Shown piece after piece: positions 17,886 through 26,678 of a DNA stretch of 64,000 nt. This stretch comes from Sphingomonas echinoides ATCC 14820 (GTDB taxonomy: Bacteria > Pseudomonadota > Alphaproteobacteria > Sphingomonadales > Sphingomonadaceae): the NCBI RefSeq assembly GCF_000241465.1, contig NZ_JH584235.1:2541210-2605209 (forward strand), in the 5' to 3' direction. The notes under the pieces are model-generated. The model was not told the DNA's origin, did not search any database, and was given only the letters and a program-made list of their open reading frames with translations. Position 1 is the stretch's first letter. Every line of letters begins with the position of its first letter. Both the position numbers and the translations under genes were made by a program.

Positions 17886-18841
17886 TGCACAGCGTGATTA
17901 TCGGCACCGGATCGGCGCTGCCGACGCGGCGTGTGTCCAATGCCGAGCTTGCCGAAACCGTCGATACGTCGGACGAATGGATCGTCGAGCGCACCGGCAT
18001 CCGTTTCCGCCACATTGCCGGCCCTGATGAAACCACCGCCACGCTCGCCGCCGATGCGTGCCGCGCGGCGCTGGGCTCGGCCGGCCTTTCGGCGCAGGAC
18101 ATCGATTTGATCGTGCTGGCCACGGCCACCCCGGACCAGACCTTCCCGGCCAGCGCGACCAAGGTGCAGGCGATGCTCGGCATCGATGATTGCGTCGCCT
18201 TCGATGTCGCTGCCGTCTGTTCGGGCTTTCTCTACGCGCTCCAGGTTGCCGACGCCATGTTGCGCAGCGGTGCCGCCAAGCGCGCGCTGGTGATCGGTGC
18301 GGAGACCTTCAGCCGGATCCTCGACTGGGAAGACCGCGCGACGTGCGTGCTGTTCGGCGATGGCGCGGGCGCGGTTGTGCTGGAGGCGCAGGACACCGGC
18401 GCACGCGGAATCCTGGCGGTGCGGCTGCACGCCGATGGCCGCCATAACGAACTGCTGTATGTCGATGGCGGCCCTTCGACCACCGGCACCGTCGGCAAGG
18501 TGAGGATGAAGGGGCGCGAGGTGTTTCGCCACGCCGTCGTCAATCTCGCTTCGGTGATGACCGAGACGCTGGCCGTGGCCGGGCTTTCGGCGGGCGATGT
18601 CGACTGGCTGGTGCCGCATCAGGCCAATGCCCGCATCCTTGATGCGACTGCGCGCAAGCTCAATCTGTCGCCCGACAAAGTCGTCGTCACGGTCGACCAG
18701 CATGCCAACACCTCGGCCGCCTCGGTTCCGCTGGCGCTCGACACGGCGGTCAAGGACGGACGGATCAAGCATGGCGATTTGATCGTGCTGGAAGCGATGG
18801 GGGGCGGCTTCACCTGGGGTGCCGCCGTCATTCGCTTCTAA
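17882..18841 (+). CDS. fabH: Beta-ketoacyl-ACP synthase III
   Basis: 319-residue condensing enzyme that starts fatty-acid synthesis by joining acetyl-CoA with malonyl-ACP. The catalytic triad can be placed: Cys113 in [11 protein letters not shown], His246 in VPHQANARI and Asn276 in [10 protein letters not shown]. The N-terminus has ATG codons at 17882 and 17885; either is possible, and the first overlaps the plsX stop. It is followed by ihfA after an AT-richer 91-base gap, so ihfA may have its own promoter. Confidence 0.96.
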   Translation: MMHSVIIGTGSALPTRRVSNAELAETVDTSDEWIVERTGIRFRHIAGPDETTATLAADACRAALGSAGLSAQDIDLIVLATATPDQTFPASATKVQAMLGIDDCVAFDVAAVCSGFLYALQVADAMLRSGAAKRALVIGAETFSRILDWEDRATCVLFGDGAGAVVLEAQDTGARGILAVRLHADGRHNELLYVDGGPSTTGTVGKVRMKGREVFRHAVVNLASVMTETLAVAGLSAGDVDWLVPHQANARILDATARKLNLSPDKVVVTVDQHANTSAASVPLALDTAVKDGRIKHGDLIVLEAMGGGFTWGAAVIRF

Positions 18842-18932
18842 TCCCTTGTTACGAGGAACTAACTAGTACTTTCAGTCAACCACTTCTGTGTGTTAGGTCG
18901 GTTCTCTACCATTCTACGGGGAGGGAAAAGGA
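18842..18932 (+). promoter_or_regulatory. AT-richer leader upstream of ihfA
   Basis: This 91-base gap is clearly less GC-rich than the genes on both sides (for instance GAACTAACTAGTACTTTCAG) and ends in the strong ribosome binding site GGGGAGGGAAAAGGA before the ATG at 18933. It probably contains a promoter for ihfA, but I cannot pick a convincing -35/-10 pair, and no inverted repeat with a T-run terminates fabH here. Confidence 0.35.
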
Positions 18933-19232
18933 ATGGCATCAGTAGGAACGTTGACCCGGGCCGATCTGGCCGAGGCGCTTCACAATAGTGTTGGCCTGTC
19001 GCGGGCGGATTCGTCCAAGCTGGTCGAGCAGATTCTTGGCCATATGTGCGGTGCGCTGGCCAAGGGCGACAACGTCAAGATTTCGGGCTTTGGCACCTTC
19101 GTGCTGCGCGACAAGGGCGAGCGCGTCGGTCGAAATCCCAAGACCGGCATCGAAGTGCCGATCGCGCCGCGCCGTGTCCTCACCTTTCGCGCCAGCCAGA
19201 TGATGCGCGATCGCATCGTCGACGCTGACTGA
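18933..19232 (+). CDS. ihfA: Integration host factor subunit alpha
   Basis: 99-residue HU/IHF-family DNA-bending protein. The DNA-binding beta-arm signature [21 protein letters not shown] is near residues 50-70, and [13 protein letters not shown] follows. Alpha rather than beta is inferred from [21 protein letters not shown] and from the position between fabH and a MerR gene, where ihfA lies in many alphaproteobacteria. It forms a heterodimer with IhfB and acts in transcription, replication and recombination. GGAGGGAAAAGGA gives a strong translation start. Confidence 0.94.
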   Translation: MASVGTLTRADLAEALHNSVGLSRADSSKLVEQILGHMCGALAKGDNVKISGFGTFVLRDKGERVGRNPKTGIEVPIAPRRVLTFRASQMMRDRIVDAD

Positions 19233-19240
19233 CGCTGACC

Positions 19241-19630
19241 GTGGCGGTCCCGCCCGCGAACGCCGACGCTCCTGCAGCAGCGGAGTCGGGCGGCAAAGCG
19301 GCGGGCGCGTATCGCACGATTGGCGAATTGTCGCGGGAAACCGGGCTGCCGCAGCATATTCTGCGTTATTGGGAAACCCGTTTCCCACAGCTGCGGCCGC
19401 TCCAACGCGCTGGCAACCGTCGCTATTACCGCCCCGAGGATGTGGCGCTGGTCCGCCGCATCGCCGCGATGCTGGAGCAGGACGGCTATACGATTCGCGG
19501 CGTGCAAAAGGCGTTGTTGGCCGAGAGCAAGCCCGTCCTGCCGCGCAGCCAAGCGATCGATAGCGGGGCGCGCGATGCTGTGCTGGCGGTCCGCACCGCC
19601 CTGGCGGCGGCGCTCGCCGAGGACGAGTGA
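19241..19630 (+). CDS. MerR family transcriptional regulator
   Basis: 129 residues. After a low-complexity alanine-rich N-terminus, residues about 23-90 form a MerR helix-turn-helix: YRTIGELSRETGLPQHILRYWETRFPQL, then the wing RRYYRPEDVALVRRI. The C-terminal part is short and lacks the cysteines or long coiled coil of metal sensors. The start is a GTG at 19241, 8 bases after ihfA. This MerR gene follows ihfA widely in alphaproteobacteria; its target is unknown. Confidence 0.88.
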   Translation: MAVPPANADAPAAAESGGKAAGAYRTIGELSRETGLPQHILRYWETRFPQLRPLQRAGNRRYYRPEDVALVRRIAAMLEQDGYTIRGVQKALLAESKPVLPRSQAIDSGARDAVLAVRTALAAALAEDE

Positions 19631-19655
19631 GGGGCAGCGGGTGCGTGCGCGCGCC

Positions 19656-22271
19656 TCAACCGTCCAGGCTGCGCGACGCTTGCTCCGCCATATCCTTCGA
19701 TAAGCCCGGCACCGCCACGATCCGTTCGAGCTCGGCGCGCATCAGCGCGGCGCGGTTGCTGTCGAATCGCTTCCAGCGGCCGAGCGGTGGAATCAGCTTG
19801 GCGGCGGTCTGCGGGTTCAAGCGATCGAGCGCGATCAACTGGTCGGCGAGGAAGCGGTAGCCCGATCCGTCGGCAGCGTTGAACGCGCGCTGGTTGACCC
19901 CGAAGGCACCGATCAGCGCGCGTGCGCGATTGGGGTTGGACAGCGTGAAGTCGCGGTGCTGCGCGAGTTCGGCGACCACCGCGCCGGTATCGTCGCGCGG
20001 GGCCATCGCCTGCACCGAGAACCATTTGTCGAGCACCAGCGCATTGTCGCTGTAGCGATTGTAGAAGATGTCGAGCGCAGGCGTGCGCTGCGCCGAATCG
20101 CCCGCGACCAATGTGGTCAAGGCGCTTTGCCGGTCGGTCATGTTGTCGGCGGCTTCGAATTGCGCGAACGCAAGCGCTCCCGCATCGGCCGCACCCGATG
20201 CCGCAATATAGCCCAAGGCCACCGATTTGAGGCGCCGCAGCCCCTTGGCCTCGGGCGAATAGACATAACCGGTGGTGGTGGCGCGCGCGCCATCATAGGC
20301 CGCGCGCCAGGACGCTTCGAGCGCACGCCCGATATCGCGGCGCAGCGTTTCGCGCGCGCGGAAGATCGCCTCGGGATCGACCACCGCCATCTGGTCGCCG
20401 ATGAAGCTTTCCGACGGCAGCAGCACGGCTTCTGCGACGAACGCGCGGTCGAGCTGCGGGTTGGCGAGCGTGCCGCCAATCGCCGCGATCACGGCTGCGT
20501 GATCGACGCGGGCACCACCGGCACTTTCCACCAGCGTGTCGAGCATAAGTTGCTGCAACGCCTCATAGCGCGCGAAGGGATCGTCATCCTGCGCGGCGAG
20601 GAAGGCGAGATCGGCGGCGCTGCGATCGGTTTCGAGGATCGCCGGGGCCGAGAAGCCGCGATTGATCGACAGGATCGGGCGTTCGCGCACATCCTCGAAC
20701 ACGATACGGTGTTCCGCCTCGGTCAGCAGCACGGTCTGCTCGGGCGCATAGGGCTGTGCGCTGTCGGCCCCGAACAATTTTATCCGCAGTGGCAGCACGA
20801 CCGGTTGCTTGACGGTCTGGCCCGGCGTCGGGGGCGTGTTCTGCGCCAGCACCAGTTCGGCGCGGCCTGAGCCTTTATGATGCAGCAGCGACGCGGTGAT
20901 GCGCGGCGTGCCCGCCTGCGAATACCAGCGGCGGAACTGCGTCAGGTCGGTGCCGCTCGCGTCTTCGAGCGAGGCGACGAAATCCTCGCAGGTGGCAGCG
21001 GTGCCATCGAAGCGATCGAAATACAGGTCGGTGCCGGCGCGGAAGGCCTGCGCCCCCAGCATCGTCGCCAGCATCCGGATGATCTCGGCGCCCTTGTTAT
21101 AGATGGTGGCGGTGTAGAAGTTGGAGATTTCCTGATAGGAATCGGGGCGGATCGGGTGGGCGAGCGGCCCGGCATCCTCGGGGAATTGCGCCGCGCGCAG
21201 GCCCCGCACATCCTCGATCCGTTTGACCGCCGCCGAGCCCTGATCGGCCGAGAAGCATTGGTCGCGATAGACGGTGAAGCCTTCTTTCAACGATAATTGG
21301 AACCAGTCGCGGCAGGTGACGCGGTTGCCCGACCAATTGTGGAAATATTCGTGCGCGACGACGGCGGCGATGCCGTCATAATCGTAATCGGTCGCGGTGT
21401 CGGGGTCGGCGAGGATGTAGCGGCTGTTGAAGATGTTCAGCCCCTTATTCTCCATCGCGCCGAAGTTGAAATCGTCGACCGCGACGATGTTGAACACGTC
21501 GAGATCATATTCGCGGCCATAGGTCTGCTCATCCCACGCCATCGCGGCTTTGAGCGCGGCGAGCGCATGGTCGGTGCGCGGCACGTCGGCGGCGCGCACC
21601 CAGATGCCGAGCGCGACTTCGCGCCCCGACATGGTGGTGAAGCTGCCGCGATTGACCGCGAGATCGCCCGCCACCAGCGCGAACAAATAGCACGGCTTGG
21701 GGAAGGGATCGCGCCACTCGGCCCAATGCCGCCCGTCGGGCAAGTCGCCCGCGGCGATCGGGTCGCCATTGGCGAGCAGCACCGGATAGCGGGCCTTGTC
21801 CGCGGTCATCCGCACCTGATAGCGGCTGAGCACGTCGGGCCGGTCGGGGAAATAGGTGATGCGGCGGAAACCCTCGGCCTCGCACTGCGTGCAGAGGTTG
21901 CCGCCCGAGGCGTACAGCCCCATCAACTGCGTGTTGCGCTCGGGCGCGATCTCGACTTCGGTTTCGACGACATGCGCCGAGCCCGTGAGCGGCAGCACCA
22001 GCGTTTCGCCCTCGATCGTCCAGTCATTGACCGCGACCCCGTCGACGCTGACCGACAGCAGCGTCTGCCCGGCCCCGTCGAGCCGCAAGGGCCGGTCATG
22101 CGCATCGCTGCGCTGCACGTGCAGAGTGGCCTTCACGCGGGTGGCGGCGGGATCGAGCGCGAAGTCCAGCGCGATCTCGGGCACCAGCCAGTCGGGTGCG
22201 GTATAATCCTCGCGGCGCGTTACATGCGGTGTAGCCGTCGGCTGGGCGGAGCTGGTCTGGATGTCGAGCAT
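19656..22271 (-). CDS. pepN: Aminopeptidase N (M1 family)
   Basis: 871-residue zinc aminopeptidase, the normal length for Gram-negative PepN. The substrate-binding GAMENKGLNIFN lies near residue 270 and the zinc site HEYFHNWSGNRVTCRDWFQL followed by SLKEG near 305-329 supplies the HExxH and distal glutamate. An ERAP-like C-terminal half with helical repeats follows. The start at 22271 is set by CGGGGA upstream and by the match of MLDIQTSSAQP to a typical N-terminus; the frame extends further only through non-coding DNA. It removes N-terminal residues from peptides in the cytoplasm. It is divergent from the M28 peptidase gene. Confidence 0.95.
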   Translation of the reverse strand: MLDIQTSSAQPTATPHVTRREDYTAPDWLVPEIALDFALDPAATRVKATLHVQRSDAHDRPLRLDGAGQTLLSVSVDGVAVNDWTIEGETLVLPLTGSAHVVETEVEIAPERNTQLMGLYASGGNLCTQCEAEGFRRITYFPDRPDVLSRYQVRMTADKARYPVLLANGDPIAAGDLPDGRHWAEWRDPFPKPCYLFALVAGDLAVNRGSFTTMSGREVALGIWVRAADVPRTDHALAALKAAMAWDEQTYGREYDLDVFNIVAVDDFNFGAMENKGLNIFNSRYILADPDTATDYDYDGIAAVVAHEYFHNWSGNRVTCRDWFQLSLKEGFTVYRDQCFSADQGSAAVKRIEDVRGLRAAQFPEDAGPLAHPIRPDSYQEISNFYTATIYNKGAEIIRMLATMLGAQAFRAGTDLYFDRFDGTAATCEDFVASLEDASGTDLTQFRRWYSQAGTPRITASLLHHKGSGRAELVLAQNTPPTPGQTVKQPVVLPLRIKLFGADSAQPYAPEQTVLLTEAEHRIVFEDVRERPILSINRGFSAPAILETDRSAADLAFLAAQDDDPFARYEALQQLMLDTLVESAGGARVDHAAVIAAIGGTLANPQLDRAFVAEAVLLPSESFIGDQMAVVDPEAIFRARETLRRDIGRALEASWRAAYDGARATTTGYVYSPEAKGLRRLKSVALGYIAASGAADAGALAFAQFEAADNMTDRQSALTTLVAGDSAQRTPALDIFYNRYSDNALVLDKWFSVQAMAPRDDTGAVVAELAQHRDFTLSNPNRARALIGAFGVNQRAFNAADGSGYRFLADQLIALDRLNPQTAAKLIPPLGRWKRFDSNRAALMRAELERIVAVPGLSKDMAEQASRSLDG

Positions 22272-22372
22272 TCCCCGAGATGTAGGACTCGTGGCGGTGT
22301 GGTGCCACCGAAATCGCCCGATTTGCGCGCCCGAATCGCTGTGGTAGCGGGGCGAGACTGGAAAGGATGACG

Positions 22373-23974
22373 ATGAAGATCTGGATGGCGGGCTTGATCG
22401 CGCTGGCAAGCGCAAGCGCGGGGTTTGCGCAGGAGGCACCGCTGCCCGACGATCAGGCGGCGATGAAGGCGCACGTCCTGTTCCTTGCCTCCGACGCGCT
22501 GCGCGGGCGCGAGGCGGGCAGCGCCGAATATAGGATCGCCGCCGAATATGTCGCCGCGCAATTCTTTGCCGCCGGGCTGAAGCCGGCGGGGGATGCGGGC
22601 AGCTATATCCAGAAAGTGCCGCTGGTCACCTATCGCGCTGCCGACAAGGGCGATGTCGTGCTGACCGGTGCGGGCGCTGGCCCGCGCACGCTGGTCTTTG
22701 GCGAGGACTATGTGCCGGGCGCGGTGGCGAGTGCCGCGCAGACCGCGCTCGATGCGCCGGTGGTGTTCGTCGGTTATGGGCTGGTCGCGCCCAATTATCG
22801 CCGCGACGATTATGCCGGGGTCGATGTGCGCGGCAAGATCGTCGCGCTGTTCGCGGGCGCGCCGAACAGTTTCCAAAGCGAGGAACGCGCGCATTTCCAG
22901 AGCGTGGCGACCAAGGCGGTGATCGCGGCGCAGCATGGCGCGGTCGGCGTGGTGGTGCTGACGCGGGGCCCCTTGCCGGGGAGCGGGGCGGGCTTCGACC
23001 GGCCGCGCACGACCTGGGCGCGCGCGAATGGCACGGGCGAGACCGTCGGTGCGCCGGTGCTGGCGACGCTGAGCGCGACCGGGGCGGCCAAGCTGTTCGC
23101 GGGCGGGGCGACGCCGTGGAGCGACATCGTCAAAAGCGCGGCCGACCGCGAGGCCGTCTTCCGCGCGGAGCGGCTGGGGGTCAGCATGGCGGTATCGCTG
23201 AAGACCGCGTTCGAGCCAATGAGCAGCGGCAATGTCGCCGGGATGCTGCCGGGCAGCGACCCCAAGCTCGCCAAAGAGGTGGTCGTGCTGTCGGCGCATC
23301 TCGACCATCTCGGCGTCGGGCGGCCCGATGCGAAGGGCGACACGATCTATAATGGCGCGGAGGACAATGCCGTCGGCATCGCCTCGCTGATCGAGGAGGC
23401 GAAACGCTTCAAGGCCTCGGGCAAGCGCCCGCGCCGCTCGATCCTGTTCCTGGCGGTGACGGCGGAGGAGAAGGGGCTGGTCGGATCGGAGTATTTCGCC
23501 AAGCATCCGACCGTGCCGATCTCCAGCATCGTCGCCGACGTCAATCTCGACATGCCGATCCTGTCTTATGCCTTTGAAGACATGACGGTGTTCGGGGCGG
23601 ATCGATCGACGCTGGGGCCGATCGTGGCGCAGGCGGTGGGAACCTTGGGGGTGACGATGTCGCCCGATCCCGATCCGGCGCAGGGCATTTTCGTGCGCTC
23701 CGATCATTATCGCTTCGTCCAGCAGGGCGTGCCCTCGGTGTTCCTGTGGCCGGGGCAGAAGGGGCCGGGCAAAGCGGCGACGGCGGAGTTCTTCGCGCAT
23801 CGCTATCACCAGCCCGCCGATGACCTGTCGCAGCCGATCGACTGGGCGCAGGGGATCCGCTTCGTCGATGCCAATTATGCGATCGCGCGCGCGATTGCCG
23901 ATGGCGATGCGCGGCCGCGCTGGAACAAGGGCGATTTTTTCGGGTTGCTGTACAATGGCTATGGGGCGAAGTGA
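22373..23974 (+). CDS. Secreted M28 family zinc peptidase with PA domain
   Basis: 533 residues with signal peptide MKIWMAGLIALASASAGFA, cleaved near residue 19. A PA domain insert (about 110-260) interrupts the catalytic region. The co-catalytic zinc ligands are seen in VLSAHLDHLG, NGAEDNAVGIAS, VTAEEKGLVGSEYF, VNLDMP and RSDHYRF. Family members are aminopeptidases acting outside the cytoplasm, here probably periplasmic. The ATG at 22373 has GGAAAGG at a good distance; the ATG at 22367 sits directly on that sequence. Specificity is not readable. Confidence 0.9.
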   Translation: MKIWMAGLIALASASAGFAQEAPLPDDQAAMKAHVLFLASDALRGREAGSAEYRIAAEYVAAQFFAAGLKPAGDAGSYIQKVPLVTYRAADKGDVVLTGAGAGPRTLVFGEDYVPGAVASAAQTALDAPVVFVGYGLVAPNYRRDDYAGVDVRGKIVALFAGAPNSFQSEERAHFQSVATKAVIAAQHGAVGVVVLTRGPLPGSGAGFDRPRTTWARANGTGETVGAPVLATLSATGAAKLFAGGATPWSDIVKSAADREAVFRAERLGVSMAVSLKTAFEPMSSGNVAGMLPGSDPKLAKEVVVLSAHLDHLGVGRPDAKGDTIYNGAEDNAVGIASLIEEAKRFKASGKRPRRSILFLAVTAEEKGLVGSEYFAKHPTVPISSIVADVNLDMPILSYAFEDMTVFGADRSTLGPIVAQAVGTLGVTMSPDPDPAQGIFVRSDHYRFVQQGVPSVFLWPGQKGPGKAATAEFFAHRYHQPADDLSQPIDWAQGIRFVDANYAIARAIADGDARPRWNKGDFFGLLYNGYGAK

Positions 23975-23975
23975 T

Positions 23976-24812
23976 GTGCGGCTGCTGATCTTCGGGCTTG
24001 GCTATACCGCACAAGCGCTGGCGGCGCGGGTGCGGGGCGCGGGCGGGGTGGTGGTGGGCACCACGCGCGATGGGCGCGACGGCACGATTCGCTTCGAGGA
24101 TGCCGCGGCGGTTGCGCTGGAACTCGGCGTGGCGACGCATATCCTGTCTTCGGTTCCGCCTGCGGGCGAGGTTGACCCGGTGCTGACGCGCTATGGCGAG
24201 GCGCTGGCGGCGACGCGCTCCTGGCTCGGCTATCTCTCCTCGACCGGGGTCTATGGCGATACCTGCGGTGCCTGGGTCGATGAATCCGCACCGATCGGCC
24301 ATGGTCGACGCAACGCGCGCGCCGAGGCCGATGCCGCCTGGCAGGCGCGCGGCGCGCGCGTGTTTCGCTTGCCCGGCATCTATGGCCCCGGCCGCTCTCC
24401 GCTCGATCGTGTCGCCAGTGGGAGCGCACACCGCGTCATCGCGCCCGGGCAGGTGTTCAGCCGCGCCCATGTCGATGACATCGTGAGCGGCGTGATCGCC
24501 GGGTTCGATGCCCCGGCGGGCGCCTACAATATCGCCGACGATTGCCCGGCGAGCCAGAATGCGGTGGTGGAATATGCAGCGCGGATGCTGGGCATGGTCC
24601 CTCCGTCGATCGTGTCCCTCGACGCGCTGTCGCCGATGGCGCGCGGTTTCTATGCCGAGAATCGGCGGGTGGCGAACGGCAAGGCCAAGCGCGTGCTCGG
24701 CTGGACCCCGCTTTACCCCGATTACCGCGCGGGTCTGCGCGCCCTCAGCGCGATGATGAGCCCGCCGATCACCAAGGCCGCGCCCGCGCCGGTGAGCGGC
24801 GACCAGCGATAG
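23976..24812 (+). CDS. NAD-dependent epimerase/dehydratase family (SDR) protein, YeeZ-like
   Basis: 278-residue extended SDR. The N-terminus reads RLLIFGLGYTAQALAARV, a degenerate dinucleotide loop GLGYTA as in the YeeZ group. SSTGVYGDTCGAWVDE contains the region of the active-site serine, and the usual YxxxK is not obvious (ARAEADAAWQ follows), so catalysis is uncertain. The GTG at 23976 is chosen because GGGGCGA lies 9 bases upstream and MRLLIFGLGY is the homologue-like start; an ATG at 23961 is the alternative. The 3' end overlaps the convergent DMT transporter gene by 91 bases. Confidence 0.85.
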   Translation: MRLLIFGLGYTAQALAARVRGAGGVVVGTTRDGRDGTIRFEDAAAVALELGVATHILSSVPPAGEVDPVLTRYGEALAATRSWLGYLSSTGVYGDTCGAWVDESAPIGHGRRNARAEADAAWQARGARVFRLPGIYGPGRSPLDRVASGSAHRVIAPGQVFSRAHVDDIVSGVIAGFDAPAGAYNIADDCPASQNAVVEYAARMLGMVPPSIVSLDALSPMARGFYAENRRVANGKAKRVLGWTPLYPDYRAGLRALSAMMSPPITKAAPAPVSGDQR

Positions 24813-25639
24813 CCCTCGAACAGCGTCGACAGGCACATGGCGATGACGGGGACGAGCACGCCCGAATAGGCCGCCTTGGCCGGGCCGATCACGCGGATCA
24901 CGCCGAAATAGAGCGGGAAGGCGATCGCCGAGGCGAACACGCCGAGATAGAGCGTGGCGGCGAGATAGGGCAAAGTCGGCTCGATCACCGGTGGCCCGGT
25001 CGTCACCCAGGCAAAGGTGGCATCGAAGCCTGCGCCGAGCAACATCGCCACGCCCAGCATCGGGATCATCGGATAGGCGCGCGCGGTGCGTGTGCCCTGC
25101 ATGACATTGGCGGTCGAGGCGGAGAAGATGGCAAGCGTGGTGAAGCCGATCCCGGTCAGCACTTCGCCGGGGCCATGCGGATCGATCCTTATCTCGCGCA
25201 GGAACAGCAAGGTGACCCCGATCATCGCCACGCCGACCCCGACAAGCAATTGCCGCCCGAGCCGCTGGCCGAGGAAAATCCGCCCGAACAAGGCGTTGGG
25301 CAGCAGCATCAGCGCGAACACCACCGCCACCAGCCCGGAGGCGATATGCGCCTCGGCGCGATAGACGAAGTTGAAGTTGAGGCAGAATTGCATCAGCCCG
25401 AGCAAGGCGGCAAAGCCCCAGCCGCGCCCATCGAGCCGGATGCGTTCTCCCCGCAGCGTGGCATAGCCGAGCATCACGAGGCCCGCGACGAGGAAGCGAT
25501 AGGTGACCGACCAGCTTGGCGGGACCACGCCCAATTGCCCGCGAATGACCAGCCAGGTCGATCCCCAGATCAGCGTGACGATGCCGAAGGGGATCAGGAT
25601 CGCGAGGCGGCTGGAATTGGGGGGCGGCGCGTCGCTCAA
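24722..25639 (-). CDS. DMT superfamily (EamA) transporter
   Basis: About 305 residues with ten hydrophobic helices in two EamA repeats. FGIVTLIWGSTWLVIRGQLG marks the first repeat, and LYLGVFASAIAFPLYFGVIR marks the second. Family members export metabolites or amino acids. The proposed TTG start at 25639 overlaps the stop of the threonine aldolase gene (TTGA), suggesting coupling. A longer frame to 25726 runs inside that gene and looks non-coding. Export of threonine or a related amino acid would suit the neighbour but is inference. Confidence 0.85.
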   Translation of the reverse strand: MSDAPPPNSSRLAILIPFGIVTLIWGSTWLVIRGQLGVVPPSWSVTYRFLVAGLVMLGYATLRGERIRLDGRGWGFAALLGLMQFCLNFNFVYRAEAHIASGLVAVVFALMLLPNALFGRIFLGQRLGRQLLVGVGVAMIGVTLLFLREIRIDPHGPGEVLTGIGFTTLAIFSASTANVMQGTRTARAYPMIPMLGVAMLLGAGFDATFAWVTTGPPVIEPTLPYLAATLYLGVFASAIAFPLYFGVIRVIGPAKAAYSGVLVPVIAMCLSTLFEGYRWSPLTGAGAALVIGGLIIALRARRPAR

Positions 25640-26637
25640 AGCGTTGCGATCGCGTCGGCCAGCGGGCGGATGTCCTCGGGCCGCTGGTTCCACGAAATCA
25701 CCAGCCGCGCTTCGCCGGGACCCCAATCATAGAAATCGAAACCGAGCGCGCGCAGTTTCTCGGCTTCGGCGGCGGTGACGCGCAGGAACACTTCGTTCGC
25801 CTCGACCGGATTGACCAGGCGATCCCCTGCGGCCTGCGCCAGCAAGGCCGCCCCGGCATTGGCACCCCGGGCCAGATCGAGCCACAGATTGCCGTCGAGC
25901 ATCGCCAGCAGTTGCGCGGCGAGATAGCGGCCCTTGGACAGCAGGAGCCCGGCGCGCTTGCGGCGATAGAGCGTCGCGGCGGCAAGCTCTGGCTTGAAGA
26001 AGATCAGCGCCTCGGCGCTCATCCCGCCATTCTTGACGAAGCCGAAGCTCAACGCATCGACCCCGGCACGCCATGTCACGTCGGCGGGCGCGCAGCCGAG
26101 ATGCGCGACGGCATTGGCGAAGCGCGCGCCATCCATATGCAGGCCGAGCCCGCGTTCGCGCGCGAGATGGCCAATCGCGGCGACGTCATTGGGGGAATAG
26201 ACCAGCCCATATTCGGTGGCGTTGGTGATCGAGATGGCATGCGGTTGCACCTGGTGCACGTCGTTGCGCGTCGCATCGAGCACGGCGGCGATCGTCTCGG
26301 GCGCCAGCTTGGCACCCTCGCCCTCGGCCAGCAGCAATTTGGCGCCGTGCGTGTAGAATTCGGGCGCGCCGGCTTCGTCATTCTGGATATGCGCGTCGCG
26401 GTGGCACACGATCGCACCGTGGGGCGGGCACAGAGCGGCGAGCGCGAGGCAATTGGCCGCGGTGCCCGAGGGCACCCACAAGGCGCGCACCGGGGTTTCG
26501 AACAGGTCCGAAAAGCGCGCGTCGAGCTGTTTGCTCCAGCCGTCGCCGTCATAGGCGGTGTCGAGCACATTGGCGTCGGCCATGGCGGCCATGACGCTTG
26601 GATGGACGGGGGCGGCGTTGTCGGAGAAGAAGCGCAT
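25636..26637 (-). CDS. ltaE: Low-specificity L-threonine aldolase
   Basis: 333-residue PLP enzyme (fold type I, beta-eliminating lyase family) cleaving threonine or allo-threonine to glycine and acetaldehyde. It begins MRFFSDNAAPVHPSVMAAM, the family's N-terminal pattern. The PLP lysine is in SFGFVKNGGMSAEALIFF near residue 200, with HMDGARFANAVAHLG upstream binding the cofactor ring. Length fits the family. It is the first gene of a probable two-gene unit with the DMT transporter. Confidence 0.92.
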   Translation of the reverse strand: MRFFSDNAAPVHPSVMAAMADANVLDTAYDGDGWSKQLDARFSDLFETPVRALWVPSGTAANCLALAALCPPHGAIVCHRDAHIQNDEAGAPEFYTHGAKLLLAEGEGAKLAPETIAAVLDATRNDVHQVQPHAISITNATEYGLVYSPNDVAAIGHLARERGLGLHMDGARFANAVAHLGCAPADVTWRAGVDALSFGFVKNGGMSAEALIFFKPELAAATLYRRKRAGLLLSKGRYLAAQLLAMLDGNLWLDLARGANAGAALLAQAAGDRLVNPVEANEVFLRVTAAEAEKLRALGFDFYDWGPGEARLVISWNQRPEDIRPLADAIATL

Positions 26638-26678
26638 CGCCTAGCAATGCGGGTGCGTTTGCCCGGCGTCAACCGGCG

